DNA from: Candidatus Bathyarchaeota archaeon
GTDB taxonomy: Archaea; Thermoproteota; Bathyarchaeia; TCS64
Length of the DNA: 13,754 nucleotides
NCBI GenBank assembly: GCA_020697635.1
Contig: JAEHCT010000015.1
Location: 1 to 13,754, forward strand
Direction of reading: 5' to 3'
Positions 5,449-12,134 of this stretch are shown in pieces; positions within the stretch are counted from its first letter, which is position 1; every line of letters starts with the position of its first letter. The notes below the pieces were generated by a model, which did no database searches, was not told the origin of the DNA, and saw nothing but the letters and a program-made list of their open reading frames with translations. The translations under genes were made by a program, and so were the position numbers.

Positions 5449-6519
5449 ATGAAGATGCTCGCGTACAAGGGAAAAAACCAGTTAAATGCCGCCATGGAGA
5501 CGCGGGCGCCGAAACCAAACCTGAGCCTCTCCCTGAGGAACCTGCTGCTCACGGAGATAACCGGCGACATCCTGGAAGAGGGTCCCCACGTCAAGGAGCT
5601 GGTAGACAAGATACGCGCCGAGAACACGTTCTACTCCCTCAGGAAGAGGGAGGCATACAGGAGGGTGACGGGTGTGGACGCGGGGAGCCAGATAATTCCC
5701 CTCGCCTCAAGGCAGTACGCCGTCTTTGGGGCCATGGCATACTCGCTCCACGACGGACGCAGGTTCTTCCTGCAGCCCGAGTCCCTCTCCCAGCCTTACA
5801 GTCTAGCCAGGGACAGGTTCCCGAGCACGGTGAACCTGCGCCGCGAGGCCAAGCTATACGAGACCGCCATCAGGTTTCTGGAGGAACATTGTGGGACCGA
5901 GCTGCTGCTCATCGACGGGCCGCTTGTCTTCAATAACGTGTGGAGGAACGCCGGCCGCGAGGAGGACAGGAGGAGGCTCATCGACGCGGTGAACGGGCTA
6001 CTAAAGAGATGTAGGCGGCTGGGGGTCGTAGCCGCGGGCGTCGTGAAGCGTCCGAGCGCCAGGTACCTGATCCACTACCTTGGGCTTCACGACGAGACGG
6101 ACCTCCCCGACAGCTTCCTCCTGCTGCAGGCCCTCGAGCCCGGTCAGAGGACGGACATATTCTCGGCGAGGACGGCGATGAGGATGGCGTCCGGGGGGTC
6201 GGGGTTCATGGACGCCGTGGAGGAGCCCATCTACTCGTTCTACGCCCGCCTGACGGGGGAGTGGAGCATCCCGCCGATACGTATAGACCTCCCGACTTTC
6301 TGCCTCAGCGAGATCGACGACGTGGCCGACTACTGCTACTCCACGAGCCTGTACAACGGCGTCCCCCTCGCCATAGTGAAGGCCGACGAGGAGGTCAAGG
6401 TGACGAGGAGGTTCATCAGCGACGTCTACAGCGAGATAGTCACCAGGGTCGGGAGGGAGGTTGGGGATGTCTCGCAGCTCGCGCCGTACTGGGGTGAGGG
6501 GGAATGGATGGGAGCCTGA
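5449..6519 (+). CDS. nurA: DNA double-strand break repair nuclease NurA
   Basis: NurA is a metal-dependent 5'-3' exonuclease and ssDNA endonuclease. It works with the HerA translocase in archaeal DNA end resection. The 356-residue protein shows the family's RNase H-like core. VTGVDAGSQIIPL carries the first metal Asp (D77), an acidic helix RREAKLYETAIRFLEE follows, and LLLIDGPLV has the second Asp (D156). VVKRPSARYL (K200 region) and the C-terminal segment DDVADYCYST...YNGVPLAIVKADEEVKV complete it. The last motif has Asp (KAD) where some family members carry His. ATG 5449 is chosen because AAGGA lies six bases upstream; GTG 5446, ATG 5455 and ATG 5497 are alternatives. The 3' end overlaps herA by 16 bases, so the two are co-translated. 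Mre11 and Rad50, often next to this pair, are not in the window. Confidence 0.93.
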   Translation: MKMLAYKGKNQLNAAMETRAPKPNLSLSLRNLLLTEITGDILEEGPHVKELVDKIRAENTFYSLRKREAYRRVTGVDAGSQIIPLASRQYAVFGAMAYSLHDGRRFFLQPESLSQPYSLARDRFPSTVNLRREAKLYETAIRFLEEHCGTELLLIDGPLVFNNVWRNAGREEDRRRLIDAVNGLLKRCRRLGVVAAGVVKRPSARYLIHYLGLHDETDLPDSFLLLQALEPGQRTDIFSARTAMRMASGGSGFMDAVEEPIYSFYARLTGEWSIPPIRIDLPTFCLSEIDDVADYCYSTSLYNGVPLAIVKADEEVKVTRRFISDVYSEIVTRVGREVGDVSQLAPYWGEGEWMGA

Positions 6520-8027
6520 GGGTCGGCCACACATACAGCCCCACCGGGGAGTACGGCATCAACGAGATAACCATACTTCTGCTCCGCGGCTACGAGCTCG
6601 CCAAGGGGGACCTCGTCTACATCGCGCACCCCAAGAACGGCTGCCCCGTGGTCTACCAGGTGACCCGCGTCTACCCCCACAAACGCGTCAGGGAGTACGA
6701 GGAGGCCCTGTTGAGGGACGGCCGAGTCATCACAGACTTCGAGGACAGCACCCTCCACGCCCAGGCGTACCAGTGGGGCTGGATGGACGACGGCGACAGC
6801 CTGAGGCCTCTAAGGTACCCCCTGTCACCCAACACGCCCGTCTACGTCGCCGAGAGGGAGCTAATCGCACAGTTCACGAAGCCCAACGGCGACTGGAAGC
6901 TCCTCCTAGGATCGGACCCCAGCACAGACCTCGACGTGGAGCTGGGCCTCTACAGCCTCATCCGCCAGAGCTGCCTCATCTGCGGCGCCGTGGGCACAGG
7001 CAAGACAACCACCGCAGTCACCATGGTGGCGAGGGCGGCCTCGGCGGAGCCCCCCGTCCGGTTCTTCATAGTCGACAAGGACGGTGAGTACAGCAGCCTA
7101 GCCGAGCAGCTGGGGGCCGACAAGGTGCTCAAGGTGCCTTGGAGGAGGTTCTTCCAGCCAGGCGACGTGCCGTGGGAGGACTACATAGGCGAGTTCGGGT
7201 GGCAGAAGACTTGGTGGAACTCCAAGATACTGGTGCATGCGCTTAAGATACTCTACGCACAGGCAGCAGCCGTCACCAAGGTCAACCTCAAACAGGCCAT
7301 CGGATGGGTGAAACCGAACAAGCTGGGGTTCAACAAGAAGGACGAGGATTTCGAGAGCTACAGGCAGCAGGTGGTGAACGCCGTCTCGGGCAGCAAGCTG
7401 ATACCGGACGGCGACATGGAACCCCTGGACCCGGTGGACCTGCTGAAGGACCGCCACGTCGTCCTCATGGACCTCAGCCAGGGCAGGGACACGTGGAGCC
7501 AGAAGCACCTTGTCGTCGCCCAGGTTCTCAGAAGGATATTCGGCGAAGCTCTCGAGAACAGGAGGTTCGGCTGCATCGTCGTGCTCGAGGAGGCCATGTA
7601 CTACGCACCCCAGCGAGGCGTCTTCGAGATAGGGGAGAAGGACAGCAGGGGCAAGCTGCTGGGCGTCGTCAAGGAGATAGCCACCAACGGCGGCCGCAAC
7701 GGCGTCGGGCTGTGGGCTGTCACCCAGAGGCTGAGCACCGTGGATAAGACCGTGGTAACCCAGTGCGCCAACAACGTGATATGCCACGGCCTCGAGGACG
7801 TGGACAAGGCCAGGATAGCCGAGATCATGGGGAACAAGTTCGCTGAGCTCATAGGAGACCTGCCCCCCGGGGAGGCCATCGTCAAGGGCACAGCCCTCAA
7901 GTGCAGGTTTCCCATATGGGTCAAGGTGCTGCCTGAGCTGTACCCCGCTTCGAGCCTCAGCACACCCATGAGCCGCTTCATCCACATGGAGATGGCGGGG
8001 CGAGAGACGCTTCCATTGGACGACTAA
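6504..8027 (+). CDS. herA: HerA hexameric DNA translocase/helicase
   Basis: HerA is a FtsK/HerA-type ATPase that forms a hexamer on DNA and drives NurA during double-strand break end resection. The 507-residue length matches archaeal HerA (about 500). Residues 1-130 form the N-terminal HAS barrel (RVGHTYSPTGEYGINEI...). Walker A is GAVGTGKTTT (K167). FIVDKDGEY follows strand 2, and Walker B is CIVVLEEAMYYAP with E362/E363. GVGLWAVTQRLSTVDKTVV (Q408/R409) is the sensor and arginine-finger region, and ANNVICHGLEDVDKARI is a typical C-terminal HerA motif. ATG 6504 has GGTGAGGGGG directly upstream and lies inside nurA. No residue expected for catalysis appears missing. It shares its promoter region with the divergent winged-helix operon. 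Confidence 0.95.
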   Translation: MDGSLRVGHTYSPTGEYGINEITILLLRGYELAKGDLVYIAHPKNGCPVVYQVTRVYPHKRVREYEEALLRDGRVITDFEDSTLHAQAYQWGWMDDGDSLRPLRYPLSPNTPVYVAERELIAQFTKPNGDWKLLLGSDPSTDLDVELGLYSLIRQSCLICGAVGTGKTTTAVTMVARAASAEPPVRFFIVDKDGEYSSLAEQLGADKVLKVPWRRFFQPGDVPWEDYIGEFGWQKTWWNSKILVHALKILYAQAAAVTKVNLKQAIGWVKPNKLGFNKKDEDFESYRQQVVNAVSGSKLIPDGDMEPLDPVDLLKDRHVVLMDLSQGRDTWSQKHLVVAQVLRRIFGEALENRRFGCIVVLEEAMYYAPQRGVFEIGEKDSRGKLLGVVKEIATNGGRNGVGLWAVTQRLSTVDKTVVTQCANNVICHGLEDVDKARIAEIMGNKFAELIGDLPPGEAIVKGTALKCRFPIWVKVLPELYPASSLSTPMSRFIHMEMAGRETLPLDD

Positions 8028-8035
8028 CATATATC
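8025..8035 (+). promoter_or_regulatory. TATA box for the Nudix gene
   Basis: TAACATATATC overlaps the herA stop. A transcript start about 26 bases downstream would fall near 8056, a few bases before ATG 8065, giving a nearly leaderless message. No ribosome site is visible before that ATG. Confidence 0.45.
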
Positions 8036-8064
8036 CTCCGCGGCTCAATCATGAGACGGTCGCC

Positions 8065-8499
8065 ATGTCCCATAGGCTGTACCCCAGCAGACCCATCGTC
8101 GGAGTGGGCGTCCTCATAGAGGAGGATGGGCGTTACCTTCTCGTCAAGAGGGCGGCTGAGCCAGACGCCGGCCTGTGGTCCATACCCGGGGGCCTCGTCG
8201 AGGTGGGTGAGAAGACCGCGGACGCCGCCGTCCGAGAGGCCTTGGAGGAGACGGGGCTCAGCGTCGAGGTCATGAACAGGGTTGACGTCGTGGACAAGAT
8301 AGTCAGGGACGACGACGGTAAAGTAAGGTACCACTTCATCATAATCGACTTCCAAGCGAGGCCGTTGAGCGGAGAGATGAGGCCCATGGATGACGCCTTG
8401 GACGCGGCATGGGCTGCGCCGGAGGACTTCACCAAGTACGAGTTGACCCCCACGCTGGTGGAGCTGCTGAAACGTATGGGGATCTACCCTGAGTCCTAG
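8065..8499 (+). CDS. Nudix hydrolase (ADP-ribose/nucleotide pyrophosphatase-like)
   Basis: This is a Nudix-family pyrophosphohydrolase that cleaves a nucleoside diphosphate linked to another group, using Mg ions held by the Nudix box. The complete signature is visible at residues 43-65: G43, E49, then R57-E58 and E61-E62, then G64. It is embedded in PGGLVEVGEKTADAAVREAL. Upstream, RPIVGVGVLIEEDGRYLLVKR forms the usual first strands and LWSIPGG leads into the box. The 144-residue length is that of a minimal Nudix domain. The substrate cannot be read from the sequence; ADP-ribose or a damaged nucleotide is typical for this subgroup. The start is ATG 8065, consistent with a nearby TATA box. The stop codon TAG shares CTAG with the stop of the opposing gene. 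Confidence 0.92.
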   Translation: MSHRLYPSRPIVGVGVLIEEDGRYLLVKRAAEPDAGLWSIPGGLVEVGEKTADAAVREALEETGLSVEVMNRVDVVDKIVRDDDGKVRYHFIIIDFQARPLSGEMRPMDDALDAAWAAPEDFTKYELTPTLVELLKRMGIYPES

Positions 8500-8747
8500 A
8501 GTTTTGGACGCCTTACTTTCTCGCTGAGGAACTCTTCTACTTCTTTCATCCGCTGGAGGGCGTCTATGGTTCTGGGGTTCATGTAGGAGAGCTTGCCGTC
8601 CTCCATGATGAGATAGATGACTAGGTTCTTGTCCACCTGGGCCACCTTCCGTTGGTCCGGGTTCTCATATATGTCGTAGACGGTGCCGAGGCTCGACGTC
8701 ATCTCACCTATCTTCCTCCAGCTACTCAGGTCGGGTATCTTCTCCAC
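8496..8747 (-). CDS. Small conserved-looking protein of unknown function
   Basis: This 83-residue protein is not recognised. It is mixed in composition: SSWRKIGEMTSSLGTVYDIYENP is followed by two hydrophobic strands (KVAQVDKNLVIYLIMEDGKL), SYMNPRTIDALQRMKEVEEFL as a helix, and a basic tail (SEKVRRPKL). There is no signal peptide, membrane helix or cysteine motif. It looks like a small soluble beta-alpha protein. Start choice is uncertain: GTG 8747 is used, but TTG 8753 is in frame two codons upstream, and GGGGCGG precedes both. A TATA-like CATAAAATATG (about 8788-8800 on the minus strand) fits transcription from near 8769. It is divergent from pyrB and converges on the Nudix gene with a shared CTAG. 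Confidence 0.65.
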   Translation of the reverse strand: MEKIPDLSSWRKIGEMTSSLGTVYDIYENPDQRKVAQVDKNLVIYLIMEDGKLSYMNPRTIDALQRMKEVEEFLSEKVRRPKL

Positions 8748-8787
8748 GGCCAAAGCGTCCGCCCCTAGATTCGAGTCGGATATCTCA

Positions 8788-8800
8788 TATTTTATGATTA
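8788..8800 (-). promoter_or_regulatory. TATA box for the 83-residue gene
   Basis: On the minus strand ATCATAAAATATG is an AT-rich block about 45 bases upstream of the start. Initiation near 8769 would leave a leader of about 20 bases. It lies back to back with the pyrB promoter in a 143-base divergent spacer. Confidence 0.45.
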
Positions 8801-8845
8801 TACATCAGGGCTCCATTTTCAGTGGCTCACACAAAGCTGGACGCG

Positions 8846-8858
8846 TTATTATTATAAG
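8846..8858 (+). promoter_or_regulatory. TATA box for pyrB
   Basis: GTTATTATTATAA is an isolated AT-rich block whose centre lies about 38 bases before ATG 8891. The inferred transcript start near 8878 leaves a short leader of roughly 12 bases. Confidence 0.5.
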
Positions 8859-8890
8859 ATCAGCGAGCATTCACTCCTACTGTGTAATAT

Positions 8891-9820
8891 ATGGTAGGCC
8901 CTTCACGTTTCAAAGGCAAGAGCTTCATATCCATGAGGGACTACAACCGCGATGAGATCGACTTCATCCATGGCGTCGCGGACGAAATGATGCCCCTAGA
9001 AGCCGAAGGCACAGACATGGCCAAAGGCAGGGTCATGGGCGCCCTCTTCTTCGAGCCCAGCACGAGGACCAGGCTCAGCTTCGAGTCCGCCATGCTCAGG
9101 CTCGGAGGCGGCGTCACAGGGTTCGCCGACCCCGGCGTCAGCAGCGCCAAGAAGGGCGAGACCATGGAGGACACCATCAAGACGGTGGAGAACTACGTGG
9201 ACATAATCGCCATGAGGCACCCCGACGAGTGGAGCAGCAGGAAAGCCGCGGCCGTCGCGAGCATCCCCATCCTCAATGGCGGGTCGGGATCGTGGGAGCA
9301 CCCCACGCAAGCCGTGCTGGACATGCACTGCATCAAGCACGCCAAGGGCTCCTTGGACGGGCTAACGGTCGGGCTCTGCGGCGACCTCCTCTACGGCAGG
9401 ACCGTCCACAGCCTCATGATCGGGCTTAGCAACTACGACGTCAAGCTCAAGCTCATCAGCCCCAAGAAGCTGGCCATGCGCGAAGACGTCATCAAGTACA
9501 CTGAGGGCAAGGTGGAGTGGGAGGCAACGGAGGACCTGACCAAGGTCATCGGTGACCTGGATGTGCTGTACGCGACCCGTATCCAGAAGGAGAGGTTCCC
9601 AAGCGAGGAAGAGTACAAGAGGTTCGCCGACGCCTACATCATCGACAACAAGATGATGGCCAAGGCCAAGAAGGGGATGGTGCTCATGCACCCGCTGCCG
9701 AGGGTCAACGAGATCGCCACGGAGGTGGACAGCCACCCAGGTGCCCTCTACTTCAAGCAGGTGCACCACGGTATCTGGGTGAGGATGGCAATAATCGCGC
9801 TCGCCTTGGGGGTCTACTAA
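8891..9820 (+). CDS. pyrB: Aspartate carbamoyltransferase catalytic subunit
   Basis: This enzyme joins carbamoyl phosphate and aspartate to make carbamoyl aspartate in de novo pyrimidine synthesis. The 309-residue protein has all the hallmarks. FFEPSTRTR at residues 53-61 binds carbamoyl phosphate, SSAKKGE (84-90) gives the Ser/Lys loop reaching into the neighbouring active site, and HPTQAVLD starts at H137. The aspartate domain follows, with HPLPR at 267-271 and FKQVHHGIWVRMAI near the end. The start ATG 8891 puts RFKGKSFISMRDYNRDEI in line with the N-termini of relatives. The regulatory subunit gene pyrI, usually directly downstream in archaea, is absent; a minus-strand methyltransferase overlaps the stop codon instead. 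The catalytic trimer may work alone or pair with a PyrI encoded elsewhere. Confidence 0.96.
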   Translation: MVGPSRFKGKSFISMRDYNRDEIDFIHGVADEMMPLEAEGTDMAKGRVMGALFFEPSTRTRLSFESAMLRLGGGVTGFADPGVSSAKKGETMEDTIKTVENYVDIIAMRHPDEWSSRKAAAVASIPILNGGSGSWEHPTQAVLDMHCIKHAKGSLDGLTVGLCGDLLYGRTVHSLMIGLSNYDVKLKLISPKKLAMREDVIKYTEGKVEWEATEDLTKVIGDLDVLYATRIQKERFPSEEEYKRFADAYIIDNKMMAKAKKGMVLMHPLPRVNEIATEVDSHPGALYFKQVHHGIWVRMAIIALALGVY

Positions 9821-10449
9821 CCCCTATCGAAGAGGCGTTTTAACCGGTCCCACCTGTCCTCTCCCCGTTCCTTTTTCTCAGGCGGCTTAGAGTTGTATGC
9901 CTGCGGTATCCGGTAGAAGTATATCTTGTGGCTGCCTAGGGTGTAGTACCCCTGATCATGCTTCGCGGTGATCCAGTCCACTATCGGGAAGTCGTGGCTC
10001 ACGATGCGGGTACCCTTCCGGAGTTCGTCATGGAACTTGGGTCTAAGCTTCGCGTTACCCGACGTCGTCAGGTATAGAGTTATCACCGAAGCCTCTGACA
10101 GATCCTCCTCGAAGAAGTTGCCCTCAACGACCTTGACCCTGCCATCGAGGCCCTTATCCTCTATCTTGATTCTAGTCGCCTCTGCCATCCGGGGGTTGAG
10201 TTCGAAGCCCACGGCGCGGGAGATTTCGAACTCCTCGACGGCCGTGAACAGTATCCTGCCGTCGCCGCAGCCCAGATCATACAGGACATCGTGTGGGCCG
10301 ACCTCTGCTATTATCAGCATCTGGCGCACGACGTTCAGCGGAGTCGGGACATATGGCGCGACGCTCTCGGTGCCGTTTCCCCATCCTAGGCTTTGATGCC
10401 AACCACTTATGCGGGCATCGTCGTCCGCCTCACTGTCGCGTCCGCCCAT
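9817..10449 (-). CDS. aKMT-like protein-lysine methyltransferase
   Basis: This is a class I S-adenosylmethionine methyltransferase resembling the archaeal lysine methyltransferase aKMT of Sulfolobus, a Dot1-like enzyme that methylates many proteins including chromatin proteins. YVPTPLNVVRQMLIIAEVG leads into motif I, YDLGCGDGRI (about residues 57-66). AVGFELNPRMAEA is motif II, VVEGNFFEEDLSEASV motif III, and LRPKFHDELRKGTRIVSHDF the following segment. This order matches what I recall of aKMT. Unlike that 160-residue enzyme, it has about 30 extra N-terminal residues and a basic C-terminal tail (PPEKKERGEDRWDRLKRL). ATG 10449 is chosen since GAGG lies upstream and a TATA-like TTTTAGATT (about 10473-10482) would start transcripts just before it; GTG 10467 is an alternative giving 216 residues. 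An rRNA or small-molecule target cannot be excluded. Confidence 0.85.
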   Translation of the reverse strand: MGGRDSEADDDARISGWHQSLGWGNGTESVAPYVPTPLNVVRQMLIIAEVGPHDVLYDLGCGDGRILFTAVEEFEISRAVGFELNPRMAEATRIKIEDKGLDGRVKVVEGNFFEEDLSEASVITLYLTTSGNAKLRPKFHDELRKGTRIVSHDFPIVDWITAKHDQGYYTLGSHKIYFYRIPQAYNSKPPEKKERGEDRWDRLKRLFDRG

Positions 10450-10628
10450 CACCCATTCCTCTGTCACGCTAATCTAAAACATTACCGCGGAAACTATGCG
10501 TGAAAAGACGGATTAAAGAGGTTTATGCGTCGCTGCCTGTCCGAATCGTCTGTATCATATGGGTCACTCTCCCCACGCATGTTTGGGCCTATGCAAACCG
10601 TTGTTACGTCTTCAGCCGTTCACGAAGC

Positions 10629-10648
10629 CGTTAAAAACCCGGGCCCGG
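10629..10648 (+). promoter_or_regulatory. TATA box and adjoining palindrome for the adenosine-specific kinase gene
   Basis: CGTTAAAAAC (10629-10638) is a good TATA match about 35 bases before ATG 10670, implying a start near 10660. It is followed at once by the perfect ten-base palindrome CCGGGCCCGG (10639-10648), lying between TATA box and transcript start where a repressor would block initiation. The rest of the 220-base spacer (10450-10628) holds the opposing methyltransferase promoter and nothing else I can identify. Confidence 0.45.
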
Positions 10649-10669
10649 AGATTCTTCACGGTTGTCTAG

Positions 10670-11152
10670 ATGGATCTAAAGATAGTGGAATTGAAGGTCC
10701 CCGAGGGATGCAACGTCATCCTGGGGCAGAGTCACTTCATCAAGACCGTGGAGGACGTATACGAGGCCCTCGTCTCCTCCTCGTCGTCCATCAAGTTCGG
10801 GCTGGCCTTCTGCGAGTCCAGCGGCGAGTGCCTCGTCAGGCACGACGGCAACGACGAGGAGCTCCGGAGGATGGCAATAGAGAACGCGGAGGCGCTGAGC
10901 TGTGGCCACAGCTTCAACGTGGTCATGAGGGACGCCTACCCCATCAACGTGCTCACACAGATCAAGATGGTGCCCGAGGTCTGCAGGATATTCGCGGCCA
11001 CGGCGAACCTGCTCCAAGTCGTCGTCGCCGAGACTGAGCAAGGCAGAGGCATCATGGGCGTCGTCGACGGGAGCAAGAGCAAGGGAGTCGAGGACGAGAA
11101 AGGCATAGAGTGGAGGAAGGGGCTTCTCAGGAAGTTCGGCTATAAGACCTAG
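10670..11152 (+). CDS. Adenosine-specific kinase (DUF355 family)
   Basis: This is a member of the small archaeal/bacterial family (Pfam PF04008, formerly DUF355) called adenosine-specific kinase from structures with bound adenosine nucleotides; it would phosphorylate adenosine to AMP. The 160-residue length is normal. Conserved blocks are clear: NVILGQSHFIKTVEDVYEAL near the N-terminus, KFGLAFCESSGECLVRHDGN, CGHSFNVVMRDAYPINVL, VPEVCRIFAATANLLQVVVA and ETEQGRGIMGVVDG. ATG 10670 has little ribosome site but a well-placed TATA box, and the N-terminus starts at the conserved region. The enzymatic assignment rests on few family members. Its stop shares CTAG with the convergent adenylate kinase gene, which acts on the AMP it would produce. 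Confidence 0.9.
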   Translation: MDLKIVELKVPEGCNVILGQSHFIKTVEDVYEALVSSSSSIKFGLAFCESSGECLVRHDGNDEELRRMAIENAEALSCGHSFNVVMRDAYPINVLTQIKMVPEVCRIFAATANLLQVVVAETEQGRGIMGVVDGSKSKGVEDEKGIEWRKGLLRKFGYKT

Positions 11153-11802
11153 CCGAGCATCCTCTTCAGCTGCTCCGAGAGCCGATCCATAGAGTAATCC
11201 CCTGGAACCTCCTTGATCAGCCCCTTCTTCATGTACCTGTCCAGCAGGGGCTGGGTCTTCTCCCTGTACACCGCCAGCCTGTTCCTGATCACTTCAGGCC
11301 TGTCGTCGCCACGTAGTATGAGCTCGGAGCCGCATCTGTCGCATACCCCCTCCTTCTTCGGAGGCTTGGATACGAGGTGGTAGACCTCTCCACAGTTGGG
11401 GCAGCTGCGCCTGTTGCTCAGCCTCTTGACGATGGCCTCGTCTTCCAGAGTCACGTGGATCACGTAGTCCAGCTTCAAGCCGTGCTCCTCGAGGAAGTCG
11501 TCCAAGAACTCGGCCTGCGGGGTGCTCCGCGGGAAGCCGTCGAGTATGAATCCGTTCTCAAGGTCCGACCTGCCGAGCCGCTCGCCCACGACTCCGTTCA
11601 CTATCTCGTCTGGGACCAGCTCGCCGCGGGACATGTAGCCGCCCGCGGTCTTGCCGTACTCTGTTCCTTTGGCCACGGCCTCCCTCAGCATGTCGCCGGT
11701 GGTGATTACAGGGATGCCGTAGAGCTCGGAGATGATGTGCGCCCGGGTTCCTTTACCGCTTCCCGGTGGGCCAAGCATGATGATCCTAAGAGGACGCCTC
11801 AT
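11149..11802 (-). CDS. adk: Adenylate kinase, zinc-LID long form
   Basis: Adenylate kinase interconverts ATP + AMP and 2 ADP and balances the adenylate pool. The 217-residue protein has the P-loop GPPGSGKGT (residues 11-19), the AMP-binding segment VITTGDMLR, the GFILDGFPRSTPQAE core, and a long LID domain. Four LID cysteines (C134, C137, C154, C157, in SCPNCG and VCDRCG) should bind zinc. It therefore belongs to the bacterial/eukaryal-type family rather than the trimeric archaeal AdkA type of Sulfolobales and methanococci. ATG 11802 starts directly before the P-loop strand (RIIML), and AGGAT lies just upstream. It converges on the adenosine-specific kinase and diverges from the small membrane gene. 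Confidence 0.96.
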   Translation of the reverse strand: MRRPLRIIMLGPPGSGKGTRAHIISELYGIPVITTGDMLREAVAKGTEYGKTAGGYMSRGELVPDEIVNGVVGERLGRSDLENGFILDGFPRSTPQAEFLDDFLEEHGLKLDYVIHVTLEDEAIVKRLSNRRSCPNCGEVYHLVSKPPKKEGVCDRCGSELILRGDDRPEVIRNRLAVYREKTQPLLDRYMKKGLIKEVPGDYSMDRLSEQLKRMLG

Positions 11803-11830
11803 ACGAATCCTGTGTGGAGCATCGTCTCGT

Positions 11831-11853
11831 GCATTAAAGATTTACTGTACAGT
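11831..11853. promoter_or_regulatory. Divergent TATA region and palindrome between adk and the membrane-peptide gene
   Basis: The AT-rich block GCATTAAAGATTTACTGTAC serves both directions. On + it lies about 35 bases before ATG 11872, and on - about 30 bases before ATG 11802. Its edge contains the perfect ten-base palindrome ACTGTACAGT (11844-11853), a possible operator. The spacer is only 69 bases, so the two promoters must overlap. Confidence 0.45.
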
Positions 11854-11871
11854 GTTCAATATGTGTCAGGC

Positions 11872-12093
11872 ATGGAGCCTTACAGAGAGTTCAGCGTGCT
11901 GGGTTGGGCCCTCATCGTCCTCGGCCTCCTATTCGTGGTTCTGCCGTACATAGTGAGGATTGCACCGAGCGTCGAGAGGCTGCCCTGGTTCATCCTATGG
12001 GTGTACCGGAGGGACGGCTTCTACTTCGCAACCAGCCCGCTCCTCATACTCCTCTCATTACTATCGATCGTGTGGAGCTACCTGAGGCGATGA
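11872..12093 (+). CDS. Small two-helix membrane protein
   Basis: This is a 73-residue integral membrane peptide of unknown function. After a short polar start (MEPYREFS) comes helix 1 (VLGWALIVLGLLFVVLPYIV). A short loop (RIAPSVERLPW) leads to FILWVYRRDGFY, and helix 2 (PLLILLSLLSIVWSY) ends with a basic LRR tail. No catalytic motif is visible. ATG 11872 is chosen because the hydrophobic segment follows directly and a TATA-like block lies about 35 bases upstream; GTG 11863 is in frame three codons earlier. Its TGA overlaps an in-frame ATG of the phosphoglycerate mutase frame (ATGA at 12090-12093), so co-transcription is possible, but the mutase also seems to have its own promoter. Confidence 0.75.
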   Translation: MEPYREFSVLGWALIVLGLLFVVLPYIVRIAPSVERLPWFILWVYRRDGFYFATSPLLILLSLLSIVWSYLRR

Positions 12094-12101
12094 AGGGTAG
12101 C

Positions 12102-12110
12102 CTCTTATAC
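12102..12110 (+). promoter_or_regulatory. TATA box for the phosphoglycerate mutase gene
   Basis: CTCTTATAC lies 26-32 bases before ATG 12135, the exact distance for a leaderless archaeal transcript. This favours 12135 over the upstream in-frame ATG 12090 as the start. Confidence 0.5.
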
Positions 12111-12134
12111 GGCACCCGGAACCATTCAGCACAA

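Noticed and set aside
5382..5936. Open frame on + starting in the divergent spacer and overlapping nurA
   Set aside because: It continues as a frame-shifted Arg/Pro/Gly-rich shadow of nurA with no domain.
7098..8048. 316-codon open frame on the minus strand opposite herA
   Set aside because: It lies wholly within herA. Its His/Leu/Val-rich translation is typical of the complement of GC-rich coding DNA and shows no motif.
10525..11037. Open frame on + overlapping the adenosine-specific kinase gene
   Set aside because: It is a frame-shifted shadow. The real gene at 10670 matches a known family from end to end.
4207..11859. Shared string CAGTGTTCAA at 4207-4216 and 11850-11859, with a near match at 5259
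   Set aside because: Dozens of ten-base repeats are expected by chance in a window this size. The contexts differ and the copies are not placed alike relative to promoters.
11377..11871. Extension of the small membrane protein upstream across adk
   Set aside because: The extra residues are antisense to adenylate kinase. The promoter and hydrophobic start favour ATG 11872.
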